From Pseudoalteromonas sp. N1230-9 (GTDB taxonomy: Bacteria > Pseudomonadota > Gammaproteobacteria > Enterobacterales > Alteromonadaceae), in assembly GCF_032716425.1 (NCBI RefSeq), contig NZ_CP090419.1:3226001-3290000 (forward strand): a DNA stretch of 64,000 nucleotides, given 5' to 3'. The position numbers and the translations under genes were made by a program. A model generated the notes under the pieces. The model was given only the letters and a program-made list of their open reading frames with translations, was not told the origin of the DNA and made no database searches. Of the stretch, positions 44,090 to 54,899 are shown piece by piece; positions within the stretch are counted from its first letter, which is position 1; each line of letters opens with the position of its first letter.

Positions 44090-44676
44090 TACTTTTCTTT
44101 ATCAAGCGTGAGTGAAAAGGTAACAGGGACAGCTGTTGCAATGGATGGTAAACCCGCTAGCTTTTGTAATTCGCTAATGCCTTCTGTTACTTTAAAATCG
44201 CTTGCATTAATAATAACTGGCGTAAGAGATGATACGGTTACATCGCCTTTCGGTGACATGTTGGCAAGTACATCAATCGTTAACTCTTTCTTGTTCCCAT
44301 GAAAGTCTAATTCAGCCTTTAAACCTTTAAGTACATGCTGGCCTGGTTTAAGGGTTGCTAGTGTTTTACTGAGATCTGCCGTTAAAATTGCGTTTGGAAA
44401 TTCATGTGTTTCAAACAGTAATTTAGTCATGCGCTCGTTACGAATTGGAATGAGAGTTTCCACAGACGTCAGATCAATCATTAATTTTAATTGGCCTTGC
44501 TCGTTCAAGCCTCCTGACAGCTTTTTAAAATGGTGCGCTTCAGCGATTGAATTCTTCTTGATAGAGACAAAGCTCACTTTGCTTTGCTCATTATTAACTT
44601 GCCAGTTTGCGCTGGCTAAAGGGGCAACTAATAAACTCGATAATGAAAAGGCAGCAATTGCCATAGATTTAAACAT
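44089..44676 (-). CDS. YceI-family periplasmic protein
   Basis: A 195-residue protein with a signal peptide (cleavage after ASA) and the lipocalin-like YceI domain (NWQVNNEQSKVSFVSIKKNS, then LKAELDFHGNKKEL). Family members bind isoprenoid-type lipids. It is transcribed with the DUF1285 gene. Confidence 0.9.
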   Translation of the reverse strand: MFKSMAIAAFSLSSLLVAPLASANWQVNNEQSKVSFVSIKKNSIAEAHHFKKLSGGLNEQGQLKLMIDLTSVETLIPIRNERMTKLLFETHEFPNAILTADLSKTLATLKPGQHVLKGLKAELDFHGNKKELTIDVLANMSPKGDVTVSSLTPVIINASDFKVTEGISELQKLAGLPSIATAVPVTFSLTLDKEK

Positions 44677-44762
44677 AACGCATTCCTTCGAAAGTAAATA
44701 AGAATCACTTTTGATGGTACCATCTAGGTTAATTTGTGCAATGAATTGTATGATAAGAAAAG

Positions 44763-44889
44763 AAAAAGCGACTCACTCAACAAGGAGTGAGTCGTTATAG
44801 CAAACTGGGGAGAAGCTATCAATACGTTGCACCTTTTCAGATGCATCATCAACAGGATGTCCTACAGGATGAGGACGGCGCGGACTTTA
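44763..44889 (-). ncRNA. Candidate structured sRNA downstream of polA
   Basis: On the minus strand a -10-like TAAAGT (44884-44889) with a GC-rich discriminator CCGCGCC precedes a transcript of about 115 nt. It can form hairpins GUCCU/AGGAC, GCAUC/GGUGC and AUAGC/GCUAU. The last has a C-rich loop (CUCCCC). It ends in a 10-bp stem (44769-44794) followed by U5. No open frame is seen. The place and strand match Spot 42 (spf), which lies after polA in E. coli, but I could not match the Spot 42 sequence. Confidence 0.6.
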
Positions 44890-45129
44890 GCAAATACTCA
44901 GTTAAAAATAAATTAAATCTGGTACTAAAAAACACGAATTGATAAACATATAACGAATCGATAAAACGGTCTTTTCTTGTTAACTTTAATTTTACAAAAA
45001 AAGTCATTTTACATTATGGGTTATTCAACTTATGGCGTAAGTAACTCGTCCTTTATAAATGAAAGGTTTTGCCGTGAAGTACTTAATTTTTTACGCGAGC
45101 AATCTTGTAGCTGTAAGTCGGCGTAAGGT

Positions 45130-45195
45130 GGGAGGAGCGATTGTGTATCGCGCAATCTATAAAAATGAAAGCGCGGGATAAACCCGCGACTACAT
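45130..45195. repeat. REP pair (BIME-like) between polA and the sRNA
   Basis: Contains GGAGGAGCGAT, a GCGCG hairpin and GCGCGGGATAAACCCGCG followed by ACTACA. The tail is the same GCGGG-TAAA-CCCGC form as at 29,960-29,989. Confidence 0.65.
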
Positions 45196-45248
45196 TTTAA
45201 TCCTACAGAGCCACTTGTATTTTATACTCGCGGCTCCTAATTCAGCGA

Positions 45249-47984
45249 TTAGTGAGCTTGTTGCCAGTTGTCACCACTGTCGGCTTCAACAATCAGTGGT
45301 ACATCAAGCGTGGCGGCTTCAGACATTAGCTTACAAATTTCTGCTTTATAGTCGTCCACAGATTCTTCTTTAATTTCAAACACTAATTCATCGTGTACTT
45401 GCATAAGTAATTTAACAGAACCTTCAGCTTGTGCGTTCACCCACTGGTGAACTTTCAGCATCGCTTTTTTGATGATATCAGCAGCGGTACCTTGCATTGG
45501 TGCATTGATAGCAGCGCGTTCTGCCGCTTTACGACGAGCTCCGTTTCTTGCGTTGATTTCTGGTAAATGTAATCGGCGACCAAAAATAGTCTCTACATAG
45601 CCTTTATCAGCTGCTTTTTCACGGGTTGTTTCCATGTACTCAAGCACACCAGGGAAACGCTCAAAGTATTTATCGATATAATGCTGTGCTTCATGACGTG
45701 GCACATCTAATTGACGTGATAAGCCAAATGCCGACATACCGTAAATTAAACCGAAGTTAACTGCCTTAGCTTTACGGCGCATATCGCTGGTTACGTCTTC
45801 AAGATTTACCCCAAAGACTTCTGCAGCCGTTGCACTGTGTACATCTAAACCATTAGCAAACGCGCTAAGTAGGCCTTTATCTTGTGATAAATGCGCCATG
45901 ATACGTAATTCAATTTGGCTGTAATCCGCAGCCACTATCTTATGACCCTTTGCAGCAACAAAGGCTTCACGAATACGACGCCCCTCTTCCGAACGAATTG
46001 GAATATTCTGCAAATTAGGATCCGTTGAGCTTAAGCGCCCTGTTGCTGTTACTGCTTGATGGTAAGAGGTATGTACTCGCTTCGTGCGTTCATTAACCAT
46101 TAGCGGTAGTTTATCTGTGTAGGTTGATTTAAGTTTAGATAAACCACGGTGTTCGATAATCACCTTAGGTAACGGATAGTCATGAGCAAGCTCTTGTAAT
46201 ACTTCTTCTGCTGTTGAAGGCGCGCCTTTTGGTGTTTTCTTAATAACAGGAAGTTCTAGTTTTTCAAACAAAATTGCTTGCAGTTGCTTAGGTGAGCCTA
46301 AGTTAAACTTTTCACCTGCCATATCATAAGCTTCTTGCTCAAGCTCTAAGAGGCGTTCGCCTAAACGTTGGCTATGAGCAGCAAGCATATTACTATCAAT
46401 CGCTACACCGGTACGTTCAATATCAGATAGCACAGAAACGAGTGGTAACTCAATCTCTTCGAAGACTGATTTTAATTGGCTGTCAGCATCAATTTTTGGC
46501 CATAACACTTGGTGAAGACGAAGTGTTATATCAGCATCTTCTGCGGCATACGGCGCCGCTTTTTCTAGCTCAATTTGATTAAACGTTAACTGTTTTTTAC
46601 CTTTGCCTGCGATATCTTCAAAGCTGATATTTTTATGGCCTAGGTATTTAAGTGCCAATGAGTCCATATCATGACGGCTACCCACACTATTAAAAACATA
46701 CGACTCCAACATAGTGTCGAACTTAATACCGTTTAATTCAAAGCCGGCGTTAGCTAATACGCTTTTATCGTATTTTAAGTTTTGTCCGACTTTGGCTTTG
46801 TTTTCATCCGCGAGGATTGGGCCAATTTTTGCCATAACCGTATCTAAGCTTAATTGCTCAGGCGCATCAGGGTAATCGTGAGCAACTGGAATGTACGCAG
46901 CTTCACCCGCTTTAACCGCAAAGCTCATGCCAACCAATTGCGCTTGCATATAGTCAAGGCTGGTTGTTTCAGTATCAAAAGCAAAAAGTTCAGCGTCATT
47001 TAATTGCTTTACTAAAGTATCAAGTTGCTCTTCAGTTAAGATTGTCTCGTAGTGTGCATCAGCGACTTTTGGTAGTTCGTTAGCTTCTGTTGGCACATCT
47101 AAATGCGTGTCAGCGTCTTTAGGGTTATCCAGTAATTCTGCCAACCAACGGCGGAATTCACATTCGCCGTAGAGTGCAATCAGTTCATCACGATTAGGCT
47201 CTTGTAGTTTGAAATTTTCAAGCTCCGATTCAACCTCAACATCACATTTAATCGTCGCTAATTCATAGCTAAGTGGTAGATGATCAAGTGCTGCATCAAG
47301 CTTTTCACCAATCTTGCCTTTGATTTCACTAGCATGATCAATCACCCCTTGTAATGATCCATATTTTTGTAGCCATTTCACCGCAGTTTTTGGACCACAA
47401 CCATCAACACCTGGAATGTTATCGACTTTGTCGCCCATTAAGGCAAGGTAATCAATGATCAGCTCAGGCCCCACACCAAATTTCTCAACCACGGTTTCTG
47501 GATCTGAAATGCTATCGGTCATCGTGTTAATAAGCGTTACGTGCTCATTAACAAGCTGCGCCATATCTTTATCGCCCGTCGATATCAGCACATGACGCTG
47601 TTGTTCAGAGGCAATACGTGCAAAAGTACCAATCACATCATCCGCTTCAACACCTTCAATACTAATAAGTGGAAAACCCATTGCTTTAATAATGTTATGC
47701 AGTGGTGCGATCTGTGTGCGTAAGTCATCCGGCATTGGCGGACGGTTGGCTTTATATTCGCTGTACATGTCATTTCTAAAGGTTTTACCTTTGGCATCGA
47801 ACACTACCACCATGTGTGATGGATCATATTGTTTGATCAAACTTTTCAGCATATTAACTACGCCATAGATTGCGCCTGTCGCTTCACCTTTTGAGTTAGT
47901 AAGGTGTGGTGGCGAATGATATGCACGGAATAAATAAGAAGAACCATCAACAAGAACAAGTGGATTTTCAGGGATCTGAGCCAT
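45249..47984 (-). CDS. polA: DNA polymerase I
   Basis: A full-length 911-residue Pol I. The 5' nuclease domain (GDKDMAQLV, GVDGCGPKTA) is followed by a 3'-5' exonuclease domain whose acidic pair is present (FAFDTETTSLDYM). The polymerase follows, with motif A DYSQIELRIMAH and motif C QVHDELVFE. It repairs gaps and matures Okazaki fragments. The 511 bp upstream (47985-48495) contain two DnaA boxes and no other gene. Confidence 0.97.
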   Translation of the reverse strand: MAQIPENPLVLVDGSSYLFRAYHSPPHLTNSKGEATGAIYGVVNMLKSLIKQYDPSHMVVVFDAKGKTFRNDMYSEYKANRPPMPDDLRTQIAPLHNIIKAMGFPLISIEGVEADDVIGTFARIASEQQRHVLISTGDKDMAQLVNEHVTLINTMTDSISDPETVVEKFGVGPELIIDYLALMGDKVDNIPGVDGCGPKTAVKWLQKYGSLQGVIDHASEIKGKIGEKLDAALDHLPLSYELATIKCDVEVESELENFKLQEPNRDELIALYGECEFRRWLAELLDNPKDADTHLDVPTEANELPKVADAHYETILTEEQLDTLVKQLNDAELFAFDTETTSLDYMQAQLVGMSFAVKAGEAAYIPVAHDYPDAPEQLSLDTVMAKIGPILADENKAKVGQNLKYDKSVLANAGFELNGIKFDTMLESYVFNSVGSRHDMDSLALKYLGHKNISFEDIAGKGKKQLTFNQIELEKAAPYAAEDADITLRLHQVLWPKIDADSQLKSVFEEIELPLVSVLSDIERTGVAIDSNMLAAHSQRLGERLLELEQEAYDMAGEKFNLGSPKQLQAILFEKLELPVIKKTPKGAPSTAEEVLQELAHDYPLPKVIIEHRGLSKLKSTYTDKLPLMVNERTKRVHTSYHQAVTATGRLSSTDPNLQNIPIRSEEGRRIREAFVAAKGHKIVAADYSQIELRIMAHLSQDKGLLSAFANGLDVHSATAAEVFGVNLEDVTSDMRRKAKAVNFGLIYGMSAFGLSRQLDVPRHEAQHYIDKYFERFPGVLEYMETTREKAADKGYVETIFGRRLHLPEINARNGARRKAAERAAINAPMQGTAADIIKKAMLKVHQWVNAQAEGSVKLLMQVHDELVFEIKEESVDDYKAEICKLMSEAATLDVPLIVEADSGDNWQQAH

Positions 47985-48096
47985 GGTGAAATTGGATCCT
48001 AATTGAATAACATTAAATTGTCTGTAAGCATGCCATAAGGCTATGAAGAAAACGACTGTGAATTATTAACCAATAACGGTTTCTATAATAGCAAGC

Positions 48097-48236
48097 TGTG
48101 GATAACTTTGTAGATAAAACCCACAATCAATCCTCCCGAAGTAGATTTACACTTAGGAATTTTATATAAGCTCATGTTTTTATTTAAAAAAGATAATACG
48201 AGGTTCTTTTTTTATTATTTTAACCAATGTGGAAAA
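48097..48236. promoter_or_regulatory. Two DnaA boxes upstream of polA
   Basis: TGTGGATAA at 48097-48105 is a perfect DnaA box (TTATCCACA) and TGTGGAAAA at 48228-48236 fits the relaxed form (TTTTCCACA). They are in the same orientation, 131 bp apart, in the gap between divergent polA and elbB. Apart from these boxes I see only AT-rich sequence. Confidence 0.55.
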
Positions 48237-48495
48237 CGGTTTTATCTATTCACGTCCTGTGTCTATTCGACAACGAATATAACGTCCCTTTCCATAACCG
48301 GAGGAATATTCTAGCACAATGGATCAAAGATCATAGCGATCCTTTATACTTTTTTTAACGTTAGTATTTTATGAAAAGGCATAAACAGCGATTCATCGTA
48401 TGTTGCGAGCATTTTAACGACAAAATTATTTTATTTTGTGGTCTTACTTAGATACTTGCTACACTAAACCCAGTTGCATTAAGGAGAGATATCAA

Positions 48496-49146
48496 ATGAA
48501 AAAAGTGGCTGTTATTTTAGCTGGTTGCGGTGTTTATGATGGCGCAGAGATTAACGAAGCAGTACTTACCCTGTTGCACATTGCAAAAGCAGGTGCATCT
48601 TATCAATGCTTTGCACCCGATATTGACCAACTACACACAATCAACCATTTAACCGGAGAAGAAATGGCACCTAATCGTAATGTGTTAGTGGAAGCTGCTC
48701 GCATAGCTCGTGGTAATATAAAAGCAATTACAGAGTTAAAGGTAAGTGAATTTGATGCGTTAATTGTCCCAGGTGGCTTTGGTGCCGCTAAAAACCTATC
48801 TGACTTTGCAGTAAAAGGCCCTGAAGCTCAGGTACAAAATGACATACTAAAAGCTTGTACAGATTTTGTTAAAGCTAATAAAGCCGCAGGTTATATGTGT
48901 ATTGCGCCCGCTATGCTACCTCTTATTTACGGTCAAGGTGTTAAAACAACCATTGGTAATGATGCAGACACAGCCTCAGCCATCGAAAAGCTAGGCGGCG
49001 ATCACCAAGCGTGTGCTGTTGAAGATATTGTTATTGATGAGCAACATAAAGTCGTTACCACACCCGCCTATATGTTAGCGCAGAGCTTATTAGATGCTGA
49101 TGCAGGGATTCAAAAACTCGTTAAAAAAGTACTCGAATTAGCATAG
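48496..49146 (+). CDS. elbB: Isoprenoid biosynthesis glyoxalase ElbB
   Basis: The 216-residue DJ-1/PfpI-superfamily protein starts MKKVAVILAGCGVYDGAEINEAV, with AAGGAGAG upstream, so the longer frame is not used. The family sequence GGFGAAKNL is intact. ElbB has glyoxalase activity and was linked to isoprenoid production. The nucleophilic Cys position is in the YMCIAPAM segment. Confidence 0.93.
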   Translation: MKKVAVILAGCGVYDGAEINEAVLTLLHIAKAGASYQCFAPDIDQLHTINHLTGEEMAPNRNVLVEAARIARGNIKAITELKVSEFDALIVPGGFGAAKNLSDFAVKGPEAQVQNDILKACTDFVKANKAAGYMCIAPAMLPLIYGQGVKTTIGNDADTASAIEKLGGDHQACAVEDIVIDEQHKVVTTPAYMLAQSLLDADAGIQKLVKKVLELA

Positions 49147-49317
49147 TGCGCTATTTAAGCAGCTAATTTTTATTGCGCTAACGCAAAAAATGACGCTTTT
49201 TATAAAGAAAAAGCCTTTCAGATCATTTTATAAATTGTGGCTTAGCGTTATAATCGTTCTAATTTCCGTCATATATATCGTGATTGATCACGTTCAAATC
49301 GAAGTGAGCAAGGCAAA

Positions 49318-49710
49318 ATGAAAAAACTATCAGCTGCATTATTACTGCTAGCAACAACGGCATATGCGCAAGCATATGACAACTCTTTGACTGAAGATGC
49401 CATTAAAAAGCGTCTAGCGCCAATTGGTTCTGTATATCTAGAAGGTGATAAAGCGGCTGCTGCTGCTGAGCCAACAGGTCCACGTTCTGGTGAACAAGTT
49501 TATCAAGCCGCATGTTTTGCATGTCACGGCACAGGTGCTCTTGGCGCACCTAAATCAGCAGATGACTGGGCTCCTCGAATTGCCAAAGGTAAAGATACCT
49601 TATTAGATCACGCAATCAATGGTTTCAATGCCATGCCGCCGAAAGGTACATGTATGGACTGTTCTGATGAAGAAATCAGTGCAGCAATCGACTTTATGAC
49701 TAGCAAATAA
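49318..49710 (+). CDS. Cytochrome c5-type monohaem protein
   Basis: A 130-residue periplasmic protein with a signal peptide (cleavage near AQA). It has one haem site CFACHGTGALGAP, a distal Met in FNAMPPKG and an extra Cys pair (CMDC) typical of c5. It is probably a soluble electron carrier. Confidence 0.9.
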   Translation: MKKLSAALLLLATTAYAQAYDNSLTEDAIKKRLAPIGSVYLEGDKAAAAAEPTGPRSGEQVYQAACFACHGTGALGAPKSADDWAPRIAKGKDTLLDHAINGFNAMPPKGTCMDCSDEEISAAIDFMTSK

Positions 49711-49731
49711 TTGCTAAATAAATAACGACGA

Positions 49732-49761
49732 AGGGCTTAACTCTGTTAAGCCCTTTTTTTT
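49732..49761 (+). terminator. Terminator of the cytochrome c5 gene
   Basis: A 10-bp stem (AGGGCTTAAC/GTTAAGCCCT) with a 3-nt loop, then T8. Confidence 0.92.
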
Positions 49762-49912
49762 GCTCTTTAACTCCTCTCAAACCCAAGCAATTCGTACCTA
49801 TAATCGCATATCTTCACGACTAATAGAGACCATCATCTACTTGACGATCTACGAAAAAAGTGGAACTATAGAGAACAATAAATAAACAAAAATAATAACT
49901 GGCTCTAAATCA

Positions 49913-52477
49913 TTGGAAGATTCAGCAACACACATTGAAAAGCTAGCCCATAAAAATGCTCGCTTAAAATCGCTTATAAAGAAATATAAGCAATCACATC
50001 ACTTGCAGCATGCTCTACTACAACTTTCAGAGCAAGCAAGTACTGTTGCCGAATTAACCCTGCTCTACCCTGCTATTCATAATATTCTTCAAGACTTTAT
50101 ACCCAGTAAAAGCTTTTATGTCGTACTAAATAACCCTGTTACAGATAACCTTGAACTTTCTTATTTTGCCGATGAAAAAGATGGCCTGTCTGTTCCTCTA
50201 AAATATGAACATTTCTTCAAAGATGGTTTAACTGGGTACGTATTTAAGCACGGCAAAACAAGCTATTTTTCTAAACAGCAAACACAAGAAGCCGTTGAGA
50301 AGGGGTTGTTTAAAGCATACGGCACGCCAGCAGAGCATTGGGTGGGCGTACCCGTTTACCGTGAGAAAGCCATCATTGGTGTCATGGTCGCGCAAAGTTA
50401 TGACAAGGCACAAATCTATACAGAGCAGCAAATAGAACTACTAGAAGTCATGTCGCTTTACCTTGCAACAGCAATCGAACGCGTGAAAAAACGCGAGTTA
50501 CTTGAGTCTGAAGTAAAAATTCGCACCCGTGCACTGACGCAAAGTAACCAAGCTTTAAATGATGAAATTTTACAACGTAAAAAAGCACTCGATCGCCAAC
50601 AAATTTTATTCAAAATCTCAGAGCTGGCAACTTTGAGTAAAAACGTTGAAGACGTCTATGCCCATGTGCATGAAATTATTAAAACCATCACCTATGCCGA
50701 TAACCTATACATTGCCTTGTATGATCAAACAACTAATTGGTTAAGCTTTCCCTATTGCGTAGATGAATTTAATGACAACGCAAAACCTAGGCCTTTCGCC
50801 AAAGGCTACAGTGAATTAGTACTTAGTACAGAAAAGTGCCAAGTGATAGATGAGCAAAGAGCAAAAGATTTAATAAAACTAGGCGTCATTGAACGCCCTA
50901 TCGATGTCCCACCACAAAGAAGAGCAACCAGTTGGTTAGGCGCACCACTAAAAACGTCACAAGGGGTCATTGGTCTTATTGTTTGCCAAGCTTATTGTAA
51001 TAAACATGAATTTAGCCAAGATGATTGCGAATTAATTACTTTTGTATCACATCAAATAGCAAGCGTAATTCAGGCTCATTTAGCAAGCCAAGAGTTAAAG
51101 CTGAGCCACCAAAAACTTGAACAACGAGTTACAGAAAAAACGAAAGAGCTCCGCCAAGCAAATATGCATTTACAAATGCAAATTGAAGAGCGTAAAAAAA
51201 TAGAGCAACAGCTATATCATGATGCACATCATGACTCACTAACCAGCTTGCCCAACCGTAGCTTATTCTTAACTCAACTTGAAAAAACATTACAACATTA
51301 TCAACGTTATCCTGAGCAACAATTTGCGGTTTTATTTATTGATTTAGATAAATTTAAAGATATAAATGATCAACTTGGTCACCAAGCAGGGGATCAATTT
51401 TTAATTGGTGTTGCCGAGTCTTTCTCACATTGTATAAGAGAGCACGACTTATTAGCTCGCTTAGGCGGTGATGAGTTTGTGGTACTGTTAAATCATTTAA
51501 CCGAAAGACAGCAAGCAGAAGATGTTGCAAAACGTATTATTGAGATAATGAAAAAGCCTTTTTGCATGAAAGGTCAGTGCGTTCAAAGTGGCGCAAGTAT
51601 TGGTATTACTTATTCAAAAGCAAGTTATAAACATACCGATGAAATTATTCGTGATGCAGATGCTGCAATGTATTATGCAAAAAATGCAGGGCGTAACCGT
51701 TTTGAGTGCTTCCATCCTTTATTGAATGCTACCACCTCTCAACACGAAACCGAGAGTATGCATCATCTTGATGACCTGCCAATGCATTTTAGAAGCGCTG
51801 AAATCATTACGCTCAACGAGGAGTCTAGAGCTGAATCATTATTGGAAGCATTTGGTGAACACCCAGTGCTTGGCAGTACTAGTTTTGAAGTATTGAAAAA
51901 GTTTGCAACTGATAGAGTTCAACATTTCGAAGTGGAGCTTAGCTTATTGAAGCAAGCGTTCGAATTAGCCCATAATGCTAACTTACAAAAAGTACTCTTC
52001 CCATGCTCAGGGTTAGTATTAGAACGTATTAATTTTCAATCGTTACGCCAGTTACTAAAGGCAAACAATGCACAAAGAATGTGTTTACTGTTTAATGAAC
52101 AAGAGATCCGTTACGCATCTGCGGTACAAATTGAAAACTTAAAAAGTTTAATTGAACAAGGGTTTTCAGTAGGACTAAACGAGTTCGCAAAAGACAGATG
52201 TGAGCTTAATTTACTGACTGAGTTTAACTTTGATTACTTACTACTTAGTTCTACCTTTAGTAAACGTGTGCTCCAACAAGATAATTATCACCTTCAATTG
52301 CAAGGCGTGTTGGCCATTACGAATATCCAAAATATTCAGGTAATCGCCAAGGGGCCATCGATTTTTAACTATCGCACTTTGTTAGATAAGCACGGTCTAT
52401 CCTTGTTTATAGGCAAACAACACGCCCTAGCCCCTTTTAGTCCTTTTTCACAAACAGTACAAAGTATTACTTCTTAA
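49913..52477 (+). CDS. GAF-GGDEF diguanylate cyclase with degenerate EAL-like end
   Basis: The 854-residue cytoplasmic protein has two GAF-like sensor domains (about 30-200 and 225-395), a coiled coil (about 400-440), a GGDEF domain and a C-terminal EAL-like domain. The catalytic motif GGDEF is residues 518-522, and the product-inhibition site RxxD lies five residues before it (REHD). The EAL-like half keeps only the shape: the place of DDFG reads LNEFAK and the place of AEGVE reads AKGPS, so it should not hydrolyse c-di-GMP. It starts at TTG with weak ribosome-site support. Confidence 0.88.
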   Translation: MEDSATHIEKLAHKNARLKSLIKKYKQSHHLQHALLQLSEQASTVAELTLLYPAIHNILQDFIPSKSFYVVLNNPVTDNLELSYFADEKDGLSVPLKYEHFFKDGLTGYVFKHGKTSYFSKQQTQEAVEKGLFKAYGTPAEHWVGVPVYREKAIIGVMVAQSYDKAQIYTEQQIELLEVMSLYLATAIERVKKRELLESEVKIRTRALTQSNQALNDEILQRKKALDRQQILFKISELATLSKNVEDVYAHVHEIIKTITYADNLYIALYDQTTNWLSFPYCVDEFNDNAKPRPFAKGYSELVLSTEKCQVIDEQRAKDLIKLGVIERPIDVPPQRRATSWLGAPLKTSQGVIGLIVCQAYCNKHEFSQDDCELITFVSHQIASVIQAHLASQELKLSHQKLEQRVTEKTKELRQANMHLQMQIEERKKIEQQLYHDAHHDSLTSLPNRSLFLTQLEKTLQHYQRYPEQQFAVLFIDLDKFKDINDQLGHQAGDQFLIGVAESFSHCIREHDLLARLGGDEFVVLLNHLTERQQAEDVAKRIIEIMKKPFCMKGQCVQSGASIGITYSKASYKHTDEIIRDADAAMYYAKNAGRNRFECFHPLLNATTSQHETESMHHLDDLPMHFRSAEIITLNEESRAESLLEAFGEHPVLGSTSFEVLKKFATDRVQHFEVELSLLKQAFELAHNANLQKVLFPCSGLVLERINFQSLRQLLKANNAQRMCLLFNEQEIRYASAVQIENLKSLIEQGFSVGLNEFAKDRCELNLLTEFNFDYLLLSSTFSKRVLQQDNYHLQLQGVLAITNIQNIQVIAKGPSIFNYRTLLDKHGLSLFIGKQHALAPFSPFSQTVQSITS

Positions 52478-54479
52478 GCATAGCTCTTAGATTAGCTACA
52501 CGGGCTTGGCCTTTTTCCATGCGCTCAGCCTGTGAAGACGGTGGTTTTTTCGCTTCGAAGGCTAAATCATCTTGTGGTAACTCTTGCACAAAGCGACTGA
52601 GCTCAGTATCTGAAGTTTCACCAAATTGACGGCGTAACTTAGCATAGGTCATTACCAGCTCTTGCTGAGCACGCGTGATACCTACATAAGCAAGACGACG
52701 CTCCTCTTCAACGTTATCTTCATCAATACTTACTTGGTGCGGTAATAAACCCTCTTCCATACCAACCATGAACACATACGGATACTCCAAACCTTTTGAA
52801 GCATGTAGCGTCAGTAATTGTACCGCATCAGATTCATCTTCTTCTTCGTTGCGCTCAAGCATATCGCGCAGGGTCAGTTTACTGACCACCTCAGCAAGGT
52901 TCAGCGGTGGATTGTCTGCATCCCCTGTTAGCATGTCAGTGATCCAACGATAAAGCTCTGAAACATTCTTCATGCGCATTTCAGCGGCTTTTGCACTCGG
53001 TGATGATTCATATAGGTATGCTTCGTAGTTAATTTGCCTAACTAACTCTTTTACAGCTTCAAGGGTATCGCCCCGTACCGCATTATCAGAAAGCTCAACC
53101 ACCCAGCGAGCAAAGCCAGCTAAGGCATTAAAGCCACGGCCTTTTAATCGGTGCGCAAGCTCAGGCTCAAAACAGGCAGCAAATAAGCTGATATGCTTTT
53201 CATTAGCAAGCGTACCTAGCTTTTCCAGTGTCACCGTACCAATTTCACGACGTGGCGTATTTACAATACGTAAAAAGGCATTGTCGTCATCTTGGTTCAC
53301 CAATAGGCGTAAATACGCCATGATATCTTTAATTTCTGAACGCGAGAAAAACGACATGCCGCCGCTGATTTTATAGGGAATGCGGTTGCTCATAAGTGCT
53401 TTTTCAAACACCCGGGCTTGATGGTTACCACGGTATAAAATCGCGTAATCTTTATAGCTGGTGCGTTTCATGAATTTATGAGAAATGATCTCTGCCACCA
53501 CTCGTTCAGATTCATGCTCTTCATCACGACAGCCAATTACTTTGATAGGCTCACCATAACCAAGCTCACTGAATAGTTTCTTATCAAACTCGTGAGGGTT
53601 GTTGGCAATCAAAATATTCGCCGCTTTAAGAATTCGCCCAGCACTTCGGTAATTTTGTTCAAGCTTAATTAAACGTAAGCCCGGAAAATCTTTACTCAAT
53701 AGCACAAGGTTTTGAGGCTTAGCACCGCGCCAAGAGTAAATTGATTGGTCGTCATCGCCTACCACGGTAAAACGAGCGCGTTCACCCACCAATAGCTTAA
53801 CCAGTTGATACTGACTGGTATTAGTATCTTGATACTCATCCACCAGCAAGTAACGAAAACGCTGTTGCCAACGCTCACGCGCAGTGGCATTTTGGCCTAG
53901 CAACAAAGTAGGGATCATGATCAGATCATCAAAATCTAGGGCGTTGTAAGCACGTAATTGATTTTGATAACGCGCATACAGCTGAGCAAACAAGGCTTTT
54001 TGTGGCTCACGGGCTTCGCGAACGGCACGCTCTGGTAGAATCAACTCGTTCTTCCAGCTACCTATTTGCATCTTCAGTAGATTGAGTAGATCTTTGTCTT
54101 TTTTAAGTTCTTCTTCGGTCAGCTCGGCTAATAACTGGTTGGTATCTTGATCATCAAATAGTGAGAATCCAGGTTTAAAGCCTAGCGTCGTTAATTCTTT
54201 TTTGATGATCTCAAGCCCAAGGGTATGAAACGTTGAAACCCATAAGCCTTTCGACTCTTGTTTACCCAGTGTTTGCGTTACACGCTCACGCATTTCTTTT
54301 GCGGCTTTATTGGTAAAGGTTACCGCCGCAATATTGCGTGCTTGATACTCACACTTTTGTACTAAGTAAGCGATTTTATTAGTAATAACACGCGTTTTAC
54401 CAGATCCCGCACCGGCTAATACCAGACACGGTCCACTGATATACTTTACCGCTTCATCTTGTTTTGGGTTGAGTTTCAT
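52467..54479 (-). CDS. rep: ATP-dependent DNA helicase Rep
   Basis: A 670-residue SF1A helicase: Walker A AGAGSGKT (residues 23-30), then [16 protein letters not shown] and the C-terminal [21 protein letters not shown]. It clears proteins ahead of the replisome. Size and motifs fit Rep rather than UvrD. Its 3' end overlaps the GGDEF gene by 11 nt, convergent. Confidence 0.95.
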   Translation of the reverse strand: MKLNPKQDEAVKYISGPCLVLAGAGSGKTRVITNKIAYLVQKCEYQARNIAAVTFTNKAAKEMRERVTQTLGKQESKGLWVSTFHTLGLEIIKKELTTLGFKPGFSLFDDQDTNQLLAELTEEELKKDKDLLNLLKMQIGSWKNELILPERAVREAREPQKALFAQLYARYQNQLRAYNALDFDDLIMIPTLLLGQNATARERWQQRFRYLLVDEYQDTNTSQYQLVKLLVGERARFTVVGDDDQSIYSWRGAKPQNLVLLSKDFPGLRLIKLEQNYRSAGRILKAANILIANNPHEFDKKLFSELGYGEPIKVIGCRDEEHESERVVAEIISHKFMKRTSYKDYAILYRGNHQARVFEKALMSNRIPYKISGGMSFFSRSEIKDIMAYLRLLVNQDDDNAFLRIVNTPRREIGTVTLEKLGTLANEKHISLFAACFEPELAHRLKGRGFNALAGFARWVVELSDNAVRGDTLEAVKELVRQINYEAYLYESSPSAKAAEMRMKNVSELYRWITDMLTGDADNPPLNLAEVVSKLTLRDMLERNEEEDESDAVQLLTLHASKGLEYPYVFMVGMEEGLLPHQVSIDEDNVEEERRLAYVGITRAQQELVMTYAKLRRQFGETSDTELSRFVQELPQDDLAFEAKKPPSSQAERMEKGQARVANLRAMLKK

Positions 54480-54590
54480 AAGCCCCTAAAGAAATTATCC
54501 AAAGACAGGACGGGCAATTTTACCGTAATCACTACACTACGCCTAGCCAATAAGGTAAGATTGTTTTTTTACGTGACTCAAGGGACGAAG

Positions 54591-54854
54591 ATGATCAACC
54601 CAGCAAAACTTGAAGAAATCGCTAAGCAAATTACTGATAACATGCCACAAGGCGTGAAAAACCTTGCCGAAACAGTCGAAGGCAAAACCAAGCAAGCTAT
54701 TCAAAACAAACTTGCTGAGATGGACTTTGTAAGCCGTGATGAGTTTGATATTCAAAGCCAAGTACTTATTCGTACTCGTGAAAAACTCACTGAGCTTGAA
54801 GAAAAAGTGGCTTTACTTGAGCAGCAACTTGCTAGTAAACAAGACGAACAATAA
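54591..54854 (+). CDS. ubiK: Ubiquinone biosynthesis accessory factor UbiK
   Basis: An 87-residue coiled-coil protein (MINPAKLEEIAKQITDNMPQ, ending LTELEEKVALLEQQLASK) of the UbiK/YqiC type. It helps ubiquinone synthesis enzymes at the membrane in aerobic growth. The ATG at 54591 gives the standard N-terminus; the earlier frame is not used. Confidence 0.9.
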   Translation: MINPAKLEEIAKQITDNMPQGVKNLAETVEGKTKQAIQNKLAEMDFVSRDEFDIQSQVLIRTREKLTELEEKVALLEQQLASKQDEQ

Positions 54855-54887
54855 AAAAGGAGAGCGAATTAGCTCTCCTTTTTTCAA
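54855..54887. terminator. Bidirectional terminator after ubiK
   Basis: The stem AAAGGAGAGC/GCTCTCCTTT with A and T runs lies between convergent ubiK and the carbonic anhydrase gene. Confidence 0.9.
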
Positions 54888-54899
54888 TCTACTTCGGTA

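Noticed and set aside
44763..44889. Direct call as Spot 42
   Set aside because: The position fits but the conserved Spot 42 5' sequence could not be found by eye, so only a positional candidate is reported.
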